Shown one piece after another: positions 15,390 to 24,377 of a stretch of 64,000 nucleotides of DNA. Each line of letters opens with the position of its first letter. The first letter of the stretch is position 1. The notes beneath the pieces are model-generated. The model was not told the DNA's origin. It saw nothing but the letters and a program-made list of their open reading frames with translations, and did not search any database. Source of the DNA: Clostridiales bacterium GWF2_38_85 (GTDB lineage: Bacteria > Bacillota > Clostridia > Oscillospirales > CAG-382). The translations under genes were made by a program, and so were the position numbers. Location: positions 1-64,000 of the forward strand of contig MGOY01000030.1 in the NCBI GenBank assembly GCA_001797275.1, in the 5' to 3' direction.

Positions 15390-16334
15390 ATGATAAACCC
15401 TATTAATGGCTCATGGTTTGAATTTCAACATCATAATATCCTCGAAGGTAAGTACTGGAACGATATCTGCCGTAAGATGACGGAAGCTCAGTGGCGTGAT
15501 AAAATACATGAAATGAATGAGTTCGGTATGGAATACCTTGTTCTAATGGCATCTGCTTTAAACGATGAAGCTTATTTTGAAACTGATATTTATCCAATGG
15601 CTGATCTTATCTGCCACAATCCGATGGAAGTTATGTTTGGTGAGACAGAAAAGCTTGGTATGAAAGTCTTTGTATCTGCGGGATTCTACGGTGAGTGGAC
15701 AAGACCTTACGATAATTTTATTGATCCTGAAGTAACAAAGCGTGCTTTTAAAGCAATGAACCAATTATGTGAGAAATACGGTAAATATAAGAGCTTTCAC
15801 GGCTGGTATCTTCCCGATGAAGCATGGATAAATAAGTATTTCGATCCGTTATTTATTGAGTTTATAAATAAATACAGCGCAGAAATGCATAGATTATCAA
15901 AAAATTATAAAATGCTGATTGCTCCTTACGGAGCAAAGGATTGTGTTGTCGATGACAAATTTGTTAAAAGACTTGAAAGTATTGATTGCGATTATATTGC
16001 ATATCAGGATGAAATTGGTGTTGAAAAGTCAACTGCTGAACAAACAAAGAAATATTTTGAGAATCTTAAGTTTGCTCATGATAAAGCAGGCAGAGCTGCA
16101 CTTTGGGCCGATGTTGAAACCTTCAAATTTGAAGGCAAGGTTTATCACAGTGCATTAGTTGCTCCGGAATTTGAGCGACTGAAAGCACAGCTTGAATCCG
16201 TATCACCTTATGTTGAGAAAATTCTTGTCTATACTTATGAATGCACATTCAACAAACCCGGGACTTCTGCTTTTATCGGTGATCCTAACACAACAAAGTT
16301 ATATACTGATTATAAAAACTTCTTCAATTTGTAA
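15390..16334 (+). CDS. DUF4434-like TIM-barrel protein (glycoside-hydrolase-like)
   Basis: This 314-residue protein has no signal peptide. The opening PINGSWFEFQHHN, then FGMEYLVLMAS, KVFVSAGFYGEW, FHGWYLPDE and ILVYTYECTFNKPG, fits the TIM-barrel DUF4434 family, which is related to glycoside hydrolases. The Glu of YLPDE and the Glu in YTYECT sit at strand ends where catalytic acids would be expected. The cytosolic location and pairing with the Gfo/Idh oxidoreductase suggest metabolism of an imported sugar derivative (inference). CAGGAGAG precedes the ATG. A hairpin follows at 16345. Confidence 0.75.
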   Translation: MINPINGSWFEFQHHNILEGKYWNDICRKMTEAQWRDKIHEMNEFGMEYLVLMASALNDEAYFETDIYPMADLICHNPMEVMFGETEKLGMKVFVSAGFYGEWTRPYDNFIDPEVTKRAFKAMNQLCEKYGKYKSFHGWYLPDEAWINKYFDPLFIEFINKYSAEMHRLSKNYKMLIAPYGAKDCVVDDKFVKRLESIDCDYIAYQDEIGVEKSTAEQTKKYFENLKFAHDKAGRAALWADVETFKFEGKVYHSALVAPEFERLKAQLESVSPYVEKILVYTYECTFNKPGTSAFIGDPNTTKLYTDYKNFFNL

Positions 16335-16344
16335 ATTGTAAATA

Positions 16345-16376
16345 ATATCGATGGAGTGGAAATTCTTCATCGATAT
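16345..16376 (+). terminator. Terminator after the DUF4434 gene
   Basis: ATATCGATG (16345-16353) pairs with CATCGATAT (16368-16376). It is followed by AAAATTTTATTTAT, a weak T-run. Confidence 0.55.
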
Positions 16377-16514
16377 AAAATTTTATTTATGTATATTATG
16401 CAATATGTTGTATCATATGAATTATTATGTCGCAAAATATATTAAAAACTATCATTGCTTTATAATATAAAAGATGATAAAATAATATTGAGTTTTAGAA
16501 AAGGAATGATTGCT

Positions 16515-16649
16515 ATGTTAGTTTATAAGCTTTCATATCGCAACCTTACAGGTAGCTTTTGTGTTGTACCTAAAAGCGCAATTACATGCTGCTCTAAAAC
16601 ATCTGCGCAAATCATCCCTTCACGACTAATTGAAATATACTTAACTTAA
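16515..16649 (+). CDS. Putative 44-residue leader peptide upstream of purE
   Basis: AAGGA (16501-16505) lies 9 nt before an ATG at 16515 that opens 44 codons, with three Cys residues (SFCVV and TCCSK) and no recognised domain. The TAA overlaps the start of the attenuator-like hairpin. Such an arrangement could couple translation to purE transcription. It may also be chance, since no homologue is known to me. Confidence 0.3.
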   Translation: MLVYKLSYRNLTGSFCVVPKSAITCCSKTSAQIIPSRLIEIYLT

Positions 16650-16683
16650 GACAGGCTTCAATCGGTTTGTCTTTAATTTTTTA
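16648..16683 (+). terminator. Attenuator-like hairpin before purE
   Basis: AAGACA (16648-16653) pairs with TGTCTT (16668-16673), followed by TAATTTTTTATT. The stem is short, so it would be a partial terminator at best. It lies 55 nt before purE. Confidence 0.4.
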
Positions 16684-16727
16684 TTGGTATTTTTTATAAA
16701 TATTTTAAAACAGGAGTAGTTTGAAGA

Positions 16728-17216
16728 ATGAAAAAAGTAGCTGTTATTATGGGCAGCGACAGTGATCTCAAGGTAGTTGATGCTGCTATTAAACAATTAG
16801 ACGATTTCGATATTCCTTATGAAACGAGAATAATGTCAGCGCACCGTACTCCTGAAGCAGTAGCTGAGTTTTCAAAAAATGCTTATGCTAATGGTTTTGC
16901 TGTAATTATTGCTGCTGCAGGCAAGGCAGCACATCTTGCAGGTGCAATTGCAGCTCAAACAACTCTGCCGGTTATCGGGATTCCAATCAAATCCTCAACG
17001 CTTGACGGACTTGATGCTCTTTTATCGACTGTTCAGATGCCAGCAGGTCTTCCTGTTGCCACTGTTGCAATTGACGGAGCTGTCAATGCAGCAATACTTG
17101 CCGCACAAATTATTGCTATCGAAGATAAGAAACTGACTATGAAGCTTGTAGAATTCAAAGAAAATATGAAAATAACTGTTCTTAAAAAAGACAAAGAATT
17201 TAATAGAAATCAATAA
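16728..17216 (+). CDS. purE: N5-carboxyaminoimidazole ribonucleotide mutase (PurE class I)
   Basis: It converts N5-CAIR to CAIR in de novo purine synthesis. The 162-residue length is typical. The phosphate/substrate motif MGSDSDL and the catalytic-loop SAHRTP are intact, as is the Gly/Ala-rich [17 protein letters not shown] and [11 protein letters not shown] region of class I enzymes. It opens the purine operon, with AGGAG upstream. No purK (N5-CAIR synthetase) is present in the operon, so CAIR precursor supply must come from elsewhere. Alternatively the enzyme works directly, as class II enzymes do. Confidence 0.97.
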   Translation: MKKVAVIMGSDSDLKVVDAAIKQLDDFDIPYETRIMSAHRTPEAVAEFSKNAYANGFAVIIAAAGKAAHLAGAIAAQTTLPVIGIPIKSSTLDGLDALLSTVQMPAGLPVATVAIDGAVNAAILAAQIIAIEDKKLTMKLVEFKENMKITVLKKDKEFNRNQ

Positions 17217-17245
17217 AATATATAACGCTTAAGGAGTATGGAATT

Positions 17246-17956
17246 ATGAAAAAGCTTGAACAATTATACGAAGGTAAAGCGAAAAAGGTATTCAAAACAG
17301 ACGATCCAAATCTTTTCATTGTAGATTATAAAGATGATGCTACTGCGTTCAACGGTTTGAAAAAAGGTACTATTTCCGGTAAGGGTGTTATTAATAATCG
17401 AGTTACAAACCACCTTATGAAGCTTCTCGAATCAAAAGGTATACCAACTCATTTTATTAAGGAATTATCGGAACGTGAAACTCTGGTAAAAAAGGTTACA
17501 ATAGTTCCTCTTGAAGTTATTGTCAGAAATATCGCTGCCGGATCATTGGCCAAAAGACTTGGTCTCGAAGAAGGCACCAAGATGAAGAGAACTGTACTGG
17601 AATACTGTTATAAAGATGACACGCTCGGCGATCCGATGGTAAATGAATATCATATATATGCTATGGAATATGCAACTGAAGCTGAACTTAAGCTTATAGT
17701 AGATTATTCGCTTAAAATTAATCAGATTTTATCGGAATATCTTGCAGACTTAGGTATTGAACTTGTTGACTTCAAACTTGAATTCGGCAAAACAACCGAT
17801 GGTACAATAGTTCTTGCTGATGAAATATCACCTGATACCTGCCGTTTCTGGGATTCAAAAACAGGTAAAAAGCTTGATAAAGACCGTTTTCGCCATGACC
17901 TTGGTGATGTTGAGGATGCCTATAAGGAAATTATGAAAAGATTACTTACTGAATAA
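17246..17956 (+). CDS. purC: SAICAR synthetase PurC
   Basis: Phosphoribosylaminoimidazole-succinocarboxamide synthase ligates Asp to CAIR with ATP. The 236-residue length is normal. The nucleotide loop YEGKAKKVF at the N-terminus, [15 protein letters not shown], and [12 protein letters not shown] with the metal/substrate Asp residues are all intact. It lies 29 nt after purE with AAGGAG upstream, in an operon continuing to purF. Confidence 0.97.
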   Translation: MKKLEQLYEGKAKKVFKTDDPNLFIVDYKDDATAFNGLKKGTISGKGVINNRVTNHLMKLLESKGIPTHFIKELSERETLVKKVTIVPLEVIVRNIAAGSLAKRLGLEEGTKMKRTVLEYCYKDDTLGDPMVNEYHIYAMEYATEAELKLIVDYSLKINQILSEYLADLGIELVDFKLEFGKTTDGTIVLADEISPDTCRFWDSKTGKKLDKDRFRHDLGDVEDAYKEIMKRLLTE

Positions 17957-17989
17957 CGCTCGATACTTATTTCTGAAAGGAAAAAACTA

Positions 17990-19432
17990 ATGTTAAATGA
18001 GTTACATGAAGAATGCGGTGTTTTCGGGATATACTCAAAAGATATAAATATTGATGTAGCATCAAATACTTATTATGCATTATTTGCTCTTCAACACCGT
18101 GGGCAGGAAAGTTGCGGTATTGTTGTTAACGATGACGGTGTTATGACAAGCCATAAGGATGTTGGACTTGTCGAACACGTATTCACAAAAGACACTCTTG
18201 CTCAGCTTGGACAAGGGCAGATTGCTATTGGTCATGTCAGATATGGTACAACCGGTACACGCCCACGCTTGAACGCACAGCCGATTGTAGTTAATCATAT
18301 AAAAGGCTCAATGGCAATTGCACATAATGGCAATCTTACAAATGCTTTTACTCTCAGAGAAGAACTTGAGAGTAATGGTTCTATATTCCACACAACAAGC
18401 GATACCGAAGTAATATCATATGTAATAACAAAAGAAAGAATAAATTCATCCTCGATTGAGGAAGCAGTATGTAAAGCAATGCCGAAACTTAAAGGCGCTT
18501 TTTCTATTGTTCTTATGTCACCTACCAAACTTATTGCTGTACGTGATCCGCTTGGATTTAGACCATTGTGTATGGGTAAAATCGGTGAAAGTATTATATT
18601 TGCCTCAGAGACCTGTGCATTAGACAGCATTGGCGCAACTTATATCCGAGACATCCAGCCTGGTGAGATTGTTGTTGTTGACGAAAATGGTGTTAAATCT
18701 ATCACGGAGCATTGCAATAAATCAAAAAAAGCTCTTTGTATCTTTGAATATATTTATTTTGCACGTCCCGATTCAGTTATAGATGGTAGCTCTGTTCATA
18801 CAGCACGTCAGCGTGCGGGTGCATTTCTTTCACTTGAACATCCCGTACAAGCTGATGTTGTCATCGGTGTTCCCGATTCAGGGATTGATGCTGCAATCGG
18901 TTATGCAAAGCAATCCGGTATACCGTATGGGCTTGGATTTATCAAAAATAGATATATCGGTAGATCCTTCATTCAACCTACTCAGCTACAGCGTGAAACA
19001 AGTGTCCGTATAAAACTTAACCCTATTGCTTCAACCTTAAAAGGCAAAAGAGTTATTATGATAGACGATTCAATTGTACGTGGAACGACCAGTGCAAGAA
19101 TAGTAAAGATGATAAGAGATGCAGGTGCCAATGAAGTCCATATGCGTATATCTTCTCCGCCTTTCAGATTTCCATGTTATTTTGGGACTGATATAGATTC
19201 TCAGGAGCATCTGATTGCCTGTCAGCATACACTTGATGAGATAAGAGATATTATTGATGTAGATTCATTAGGATATTTAAGTTTGGACAACTTAACAAAA
19301 ATATGTGACAACGGAAATTCAGGTTTTTGTACAGCATGTTTCTCCGGTAAATATCCCACTGAAATTCCAACGGATGTTAAAAAGAATAAATTTGAACAGA
19401 AAATAAGCAACCGTTCAACGGATAATGAGTAA
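17990..19432 (+). CDS. purF: Amidophosphoribosyltransferase PurF
   Basis: It catalyses the first committed step, PRPP plus Gln to phosphoribosylamine. The 480-residue protein has a short propeptide MLNELHEE preceding the nucleophile Cys9, and the N-terminal glutaminase domain contains GHVRYGTTG. The PRPP motif [13 protein letters not shown] lies in the C-terminal half. Cys residues in [19 protein letters not shown] and CTACFSG match the 4Fe-4S ligands of the Bacillus-type enzyme, so it is predicted to be oxygen-sensitive. GAAAGGA precedes the ATG. Confidence 0.97.
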   Translation: MLNELHEECGVFGIYSKDINIDVASNTYYALFALQHRGQESCGIVVNDDGVMTSHKDVGLVEHVFTKDTLAQLGQGQIAIGHVRYGTTGTRPRLNAQPIVVNHIKGSMAIAHNGNLTNAFTLREELESNGSIFHTTSDTEVISYVITKERINSSSIEEAVCKAMPKLKGAFSIVLMSPTKLIAVRDPLGFRPLCMGKIGESIIFASETCALDSIGATYIRDIQPGEIVVVDENGVKSITEHCNKSKKALCIFEYIYFARPDSVIDGSSVHTARQRAGAFLSLEHPVQADVVIGVPDSGIDAAIGYAKQSGIPYGLGFIKNRYIGRSFIQPTQLQRETSVRIKLNPIASTLKGKRVIMIDDSIVRGTTSARIVKMIRDAGANEVHMRISSPPFRFPCYFGTDIDSQEHLIACQHTLDEIRDIIDVDSLGYLSLDNLTKICDNGNSGFCTACFSGKYPTEIPTDVKKNKFEQKISNRSTDNE

Positions 19433-19455
19433 TTCATTCGAAAGGATTTATAATC

Positions 19456-20490
19456 ATGAAAAGTTACAGTGAAAGCTATAAAAATGCAGGAGTTGATATT
19501 ACTGCGGGATACACTGCTGTAAAATTGATGCGTAAACACATTGCAAAAACAATGACTGCAGGTGCATTATCTGATATTGGTGGTTTTGGTGGTCTTTTTG
19601 AACTTGACCTGACAGGTATATCAAAACCAGTCCTTGTCAGCGGCACTGACGGTGTTGGAACAAAATTAAAAATAGCTTTTCTTATGGACAAGCACAATAC
19701 TGTCGGTATTGATTGTGTTGCAATGTGCGTAAACGATATTATATGCTGCGGTGCAAAGCCTTTATTTTTCCTTGATTATATTGCACTTGGAAAAAACATA
19801 CCTGAAAAGGTTGCTTCAATAGTTGAAGGTGTTGCAAACGGATGTGTACAGGCGGGATGTGCACTTATTGGTGGTGAAACTGCTGAAATGCCCGATTTTT
19901 ATCCTGTTGATGAATATGACCTTGCCGGCTTTTCAGTCGGTGTTGTCGATAAATCAAAGGTGTTCGATAATAAAACAATAAAATCCGGAGATGCTGTTAT
20001 TGCTCTTCCCTCTTCTGGTGTTCATTCAAACGGCTTTTCTTTGGTCAGAAAAGTTTTTAACATCAATTCTGATACAGTAAAAAGGTATTATGATGAGCTT
20101 GACACAACACTTGGTGAATCATTGATAACTCCGACAAAAATTTATGTAAAACCACTTCTTGATCTTGCGGAAAAAATTAATGTCAAAGCTGTCTCTCATA
20201 TAACAGGTGGCGGATTTCATGAAAACATACCAAGAAGTATTCCTGAGAACTACAATGTAAAAATAGAAAAATCCGCTCTTAAAATTCTCCCAATATTCAA
20301 CCTTATACAAAAGATAGGAAATATCGACGAACATGACATGTTCAACACATTTAATATGGGTGTTGGAATGAGTATCGTAGTTGATGCTGAAAATGCTGAT
20401 TTTGCTATAAAAACACTTCGTAAAAGTGGCGAAAATGCTTATATTTGTGGTAAAATCGTAAAGGGCGACGGAGGTGTTGAGATATGCTGA
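19456..20490 (+). CDS. purM: AIR synthetase PurM
   Basis: Phosphoribosylformylglycinamidine cyclo-ligase closes the imidazole ring. The 344-residue length is normal. The start [16 protein letters not shown], the ATP/phosphate motif [29 protein letters not shown] and [13 protein letters not shown] are all diagnostic. The 3' end overlaps purN by 7 nt, indicating coupled translation. Confidence 0.97.
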   Translation: MKSYSESYKNAGVDITAGYTAVKLMRKHIAKTMTAGALSDIGGFGGLFELDLTGISKPVLVSGTDGVGTKLKIAFLMDKHNTVGIDCVAMCVNDIICCGAKPLFFLDYIALGKNIPEKVASIVEGVANGCVQAGCALIGGETAEMPDFYPVDEYDLAGFSVGVVDKSKVFDNKTIKSGDAVIALPSSGVHSNGFSLVRKVFNINSDTVKRYYDELDTTLGESLITPTKIYVKPLLDLAEKINVKAVSHITGGGFHENIPRSIPENYNVKIEKSALKILPIFNLIQKIGNIDEHDMFNTFNMGVGMSIVVDAENADFAIKTLRKSGENAYICGKIVKGDGGVEIC

Positions 20491-21104
20491 AGGCTAAAAT
20501 TGCTGTTTTTGTCAGCGGTGGCGGCACTAATCTTCAAGCAATTATTGATTCTGAAAAACGCGGCGAACTCCAACATTGTGAGCTTTCTCTTGTTGTGTCA
20601 AGCAAACCCGGTGCATATGCAACAGTCAGAGCAAAAGAAAATAATATTCCATTTGTTGAAATTAATATAAAAGACTTTCAAGACAGAAAAGACTTTGAAA
20701 ACGAAGTTTTGAAAAAGCTGCATGAATACAATATCGACATAATAGTTTTTGCAGGCTTTATGTATATTTTAAGTGCCGAATTTGTTTCTGAGTATGAAAA
20801 CAGAATTATAAATGTTCACCCTGCATTGATCCCTTCGTTTTGTGGAGATGGTTTTTATGGATTAAAAGTACATAAAGCTGTACTTGATTACGGTGTTAAA
20901 ATAACTGGTGCTACTGTACATTATGTAAACAGCATAACCGATGGAGGGAAAATCATTCTTCAAAAAGCGATTGAAGTTCATGATAATGATACACCTGTAT
21001 CCTTGCAGCAACGAGTTATGTGTGAAGCAGAATGGGTTATACTGCCACAAGCATGTGAATTGGTTGCTCAACAAATTATTGAAAGTAGGAATAATATAAA
21101 ATGA
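20484..21104 (+). CDS. purN: Phosphoribosylglycinamide formyltransferase PurN
   Basis: A formyl-THF-dependent GAR transformylase of 206 residues. The N-terminal [13 protein letters not shown] is the GAR-binding motif. The catalytic His lies in [10 protein letters not shown], and the downstream Asp is in SITDGGKII. It overlaps purM upstream and the PurO-like gene downstream by 4 nt. Confidence 0.97.
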   Translation: MLKAKIAVFVSGGGTNLQAIIDSEKRGELQHCELSLVVSSKPGAYATVRAKENNIPFVEINIKDFQDRKDFENEVLKKLHEYNIDIIVFAGFMYILSAEFVSEYENRIINVHPALIPSFCGDGFYGLKVHKAVLDYGVKITGATVHYVNSITDGGKIILQKAIEVHDNDTPVSLQQRVMCEAEWVILPQACELVAQQIIESRNNIK

Positions 21105-21814
21105 TTGATATATTTTCTGATCTTAAGAACAATTCATACCTCGGAAGAGGCATTCTGATTGGTAAATCGGAAGATGGCAAAAGTGCTGTAATTGCTTATT
21201 TTATCATGGGTAGAAGTTCAAACAGCAGAAACCGAATATTTGTTGAAGATGTTAATGGAATCAAAACTGAAGCATTTGATTCGTCAAAAGTTGTTAATCC
21301 GTCCCTTATCATTTATTCACCGGTAAGAGTATTGGATAATTCAACAATCGTTACCAACGGTGATCAGACAGATACTGTATACGATTATATTGTTACAGGG
21401 AAAAGCTTTGAGGATGCACTCAGAACACGCTTCTTTGAGCCTGATGAACCGAATTTTACTCCCAGAATCAGCGGAATTGTAAACCTGAAAGATAGCAATT
21501 TCTCATATAAGCTCAATATTCTAAAAAGTGATGAAGGTAATAAAAATGCCTGTATCAGATACTTTTTTGAATACGAAACGCCGGTATCCGGATGCGGTCA
21601 TTTTATTCATACATATAAAACAGACGGAAATCCTATCCCATCATTCGAAGGCGAGCCGAAAAAGGTTTCAATTCAAGGCGATATTTATGAGTTTTCGGAA
21701 AAGTTATGGGATTCATTGAATATTGATAATAAAGTTTCGCTCTTTGTCAGATATATTTCATTGGATGGTTCCGGATACAGTTCAATTATTATAAACAAGA
21801 ACACAAAAGAGTGA
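21101..21814 (+). CDS. purO: IMP cyclohydrolase, PurO type
   Basis: It is predicted to cyclise FAICAR to IMP, the last step of IMP synthesis. The 237-residue protein belongs to the archaeal-type IMP_cyclohyd (PurO) family, not to the N-terminal domain of bacterial PurH. Family-like segments are SYLGRGILIGKSEDGK, YFIMGRSSNSRNRIF, PSLIIYSPVR and VTNGDQTDT. Its position between purN and a PurH lacking the cyclohydrolase half supports the role strongly. It overlaps purN by 4 nt (ATGA-type coupling). Confidence 0.88.
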   Translation: MIDIFSDLKNNSYLGRGILIGKSEDGKSAVIAYFIMGRSSNSRNRIFVEDVNGIKTEAFDSSKVVNPSLIIYSPVRVLDNSTIVTNGDQTDTVYDYIVTGKSFEDALRTRFFEPDEPNFTPRISGIVNLKDSNFSYKLNILKSDEGNKNACIRYFFEYETPVSGCGHFIHTYKTDGNPIPSFEGEPKKVSIQGDIYEFSEKLWDSLNIDNKVSLFVRYISLDGSGYSSIIINKNTKE

Positions 21815-21858
21815 TATTCAATTTTGCTTATTAAAATTAAGAAAGGTTTGAATATAAA

Positions 21859-23037
21859 ATGTTAAATGAACTCGAATTGAAATATGGGTGTAACCCCAAT
21901 CAAAAGCCTTCAAGAATTTTTATTGAGAACGGAGAGCTCCCAATCGAGGTTCTTAACGGGAAACCAGGTTATATTAATTTTCTTGACGCTTTAAACAGCT
22001 GGCAGCTTGTAAAAGAATTAAAACACGCTCTTGGATTACCTTCTGCTGCTTCTTTTAAACATGTCAGTCCTGCAGGAGCTGCTATAGGGCTTCCTCTTTC
22101 CGATGTTCTTAAAAAAATATATTTTATAAACCCTGATGAGGAGCTTTCTCCTCTTGCTTGTGCTTATGCCCGTGCAAGAGGTTCAGATCGTATGTCTTCC
22201 TTTGGCGACTGGATTGCACTTAGCGATTGCTGTGATGTACCAGCAGCTAAATTAATACAAAAAGAAGTTTCAGACGGTATAATCGCTCCCGATTACACTC
22301 CCGAAGCACTTGAAATACTTAAATCAAAACGCAAAGGTGGATATAATATTGTTAAAATAAATCCGGATTACATACCCAAAGAAACAGAACGCAAGCAGGT
22401 ATTCGGTATTACTTTTGAGCAAGGCAGAAATAATTTTAAAATAGATGACAGTTTACTTGATAAAGTTGTTACCCAAAACAAAGCTTTAACTGAAGAAGCA
22501 AAAAGAGATTTAATTTTATCACTCATTGCTCTTAAATATACTCAGTCAAATTCAGTTTGCTATGCATATAACGGCCAGACGATTGGTGTCGGTGCCGGTC
22601 AGCAGTCGCGTATACACTGCACAAGGCTTGCAGGAAATAAAGCTGATTTATGGTTTCTCCGTCAGCATCCGCAGGTGCTTGCACTTCCCTTCCGCGCTGA
22701 TATAGCAAGACCAAACCGTGATAATGCAATAGATGTTTATATTTCTGATGATTACAACGATGTTCTTGGCGATGATATATGGCAGGAAAACTTTACTATA
22801 AAACCTGAACCACTATCTTCTAGAGAGAAAAAAGAGTTTTTAAAAAATCAATCAGGAGTTTCTCTCGGTAGCGATGCGTTCTTCCCGTTTGGAGATAATA
22901 TTGATCGAGCATACAAGAGCGGGGTTTCATACATAGCTCAACCAGGCGGATCCATAAGAGATGATCTTGTAATCGAAAGCTGCAATAAATACAATATTGT
23001 TATGGCATTTACCGGAATGAGATTGTTCCACCATTGA
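21859..23037 (+). CDS. purH: AICAR formyltransferase (PurH lacking the cyclohydrolase domain)
   Basis: It transfers formyl from 10-formyl-THF to AICAR. The 392-residue protein is only the transformylase part of the normally bifunctional PurH (about 510-530 residues). It begins NELELKYGCNPNQKP, and the catalytic region includes ASFKHVSPAGAA (the Lys-His motif), GVGAGQQSRIHCT and AQPGGSIRDDLVI. The missing N-terminal IMP cyclohydrolase is replaced by the upstream PurO-like protein. It lies 44 nt after that gene, with AAAGG upstream. Confidence 0.93.
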   Translation: MLNELELKYGCNPNQKPSRIFIENGELPIEVLNGKPGYINFLDALNSWQLVKELKHALGLPSAASFKHVSPAGAAIGLPLSDVLKKIYFINPDEELSPLACAYARARGSDRMSSFGDWIALSDCCDVPAAKLIQKEVSDGIIAPDYTPEALEILKSKRKGGYNIVKINPDYIPKETERKQVFGITFEQGRNNFKIDDSLLDKVVTQNKALTEEAKRDLILSLIALKYTQSNSVCYAYNGQTIGVGAGQQSRIHCTRLAGNKADLWFLRQHPQVLALPFRADIARPNRDNAIDVYISDDYNDVLGDDIWQENFTIKPEPLSSREKKEFLKNQSGVSLGSDAFFPFGDNIDRAYKSGVSYIAQPGGSIRDDLVIESCNKYNIVMAFTGMRLFHH

Positions 23038-23060
23038 TTATAACTTGAAAGGAATTTTTA

Positions 23061-24332
23061 ATGAATATTTTAGTGGTTGGCGGCGGCGGTCGAGAACATG
23101 CAATTATAAAGAAAATAAAAGAAAATAAAAAAGTTACAAAAATCTATGCACTACCCGGTAATGGTGGCATAGCTACTGATGCCGAATGTATTGAAATCAA
23201 TACAAATGAAATTGAGAAAATCAAAGATTTTGCAGTTGAAAATGAAATCGATTTCGCTGTTGTTGCTCCCGATGATCCACTTGTACTTGGTGCAGTTGAT
23301 CTTCTCGAAGAAAACGGTATTCCTTGCTTCGGGCCTAATAAAGCAGCAGCTGAAATCGAAGGCAGTAAGGTTTTTTCTAAGAACCTTATGAAAAAATATA
23401 ATATACCCACAGCTGATTATAATGTTTTTTATAATTCTGATGATGCAATAGCTTTTATAAAAGATAACAACACATATCCTATTGTTATTAAAGCTGATGG
23501 TCTTGCATTAGGCAAAGGGGTTATTATTGCAGAAGATGAAAAGCCAGCAATTGAAGCAATAATATCAATTATGTCAGATAAAGTTTTCGGTAATAGCGGT
23601 AATCAAATAGTTATAGAAGAATTTCTTACAGGTCCTGAAGTTTCTGTTCTTTCATTTACCGATGGGATAACAATTGTACCGATGGTTTCTTCAATGGATC
23701 ATAAAAAGGCTTTTGATGATGATCAGGGATTAAATACAGGTGGAATGGGTACTATTGCTCCAAACCCATATTATACGGATGAAATAGCAAACCTGTGCAT
23801 GAAACAGATATTCGTTCCAACTATAAATGCAATGAATGCTGAAGCCAGATCATTTAAGGGTTGTTTATATTTTGGCCTTATATTAACTACGAACGGACCG
23901 AAAGTAATTGAATACAATTGTAGATTTGGTGATCCTGAAACTCAGGTTGTACTGCCATTACTTAAGACAGATTTACTCGATATTATGATTGCTGTTTCCA
24001 TGCAAAAGCTTGATAATGTCAAGATAGAGTTTGATGATGAAGCTGCCTGCTGTGTTATTCTTGCATCAGGAGGATATCCCGTTTTATACAAGAAAGGTTA
24101 CGAAATTACAATTGATGATATTGATAAAAATATTCAACTATATCATGCCGGAACAAAGCTATTAGATGGTAAATTAGTGACCACCGGTGGACGAGTTATT
24201 GGTGTCGTTGCTATTGGAAATACTCTTTTCGAAGCAATAAAAACTGTATATTTGGAGATTCCAAAGATAACCTTTACTGATTGTTATTATAGAAAAGATA
24301 TCGGAACTAAGGCATTAAATAAAAGAAAATAA
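23061..24332 (+). CDS. purD: GAR synthetase PurD
   Basis: Phosphoribosylamine-glycine ligase of 423 residues with an ATP-grasp fold. The start MNILVVGGGGREHAI is diagnostic. FGPNKAAAEIEGSK, the ATP-grasp IVIKADGLALGKGV, and the C-terminal GDPETQVVLP metal-binding segment are intact. It lies in the purine operon, with GAAAGGA upstream. Confidence 0.97.
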   Translation: MNILVVGGGGREHAIIKKIKENKKVTKIYALPGNGGIATDAECIEINTNEIEKIKDFAVENEIDFAVVAPDDPLVLGAVDLLEENGIPCFGPNKAAAEIEGSKVFSKNLMKKYNIPTADYNVFYNSDDAIAFIKDNNTYPIVIKADGLALGKGVIIAEDEKPAIEAIISIMSDKVFGNSGNQIVIEEFLTGPEVSVLSFTDGITIVPMVSSMDHKKAFDDDQGLNTGGMGTIAPNPYYTDEIANLCMKQIFVPTINAMNAEARSFKGCLYFGLILTTNGPKVIEYNCRFGDPETQVVLPLLKTDLLDIMIAVSMQKLDNVKIEFDDEAACCVILASGGYPVLYKKGYEITIDDIDKNIQLYHAGTKLLDGKLVTTGGRVIGVVAIGNTLFEAIKTVYLEIPKITFTDCYYRKDIGTKALNKRK

Positions 24333-24377
24333 CTTTATCCCAAACAGATATCTCATACAGCAAGAAAGGACATTATA

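Larger units (their letters stand above)
16335..16727. other. Leader region of the purine operon
   Basis: This 393-nt stretch before purE holds a terminator hairpin for the preceding pair (16345-16376), a TATAAT box (16461-16466) with a poor -35, a possible 44-codon leader ORF (16515-16649), two mutually exclusive hairpins inside it (16550-16577), and an attenuator-like hairpin (16648-16683). I see no guanine (purine) or ZTP riboswitch consensus. Confidence 0.6.

Noticed and set aside
16550-16577. H-type pseudoknot formed by the two interleaved pairings
   Set aside because: The connecting loops would be 0 nt on two sides, which is sterically unlikely; mutually exclusive hairpins are the better reading.
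16335-16727. Guanine or ZTP riboswitch upstream of purE
   Set aside because: The conserved core sequences of these classes are not visible in the leader.
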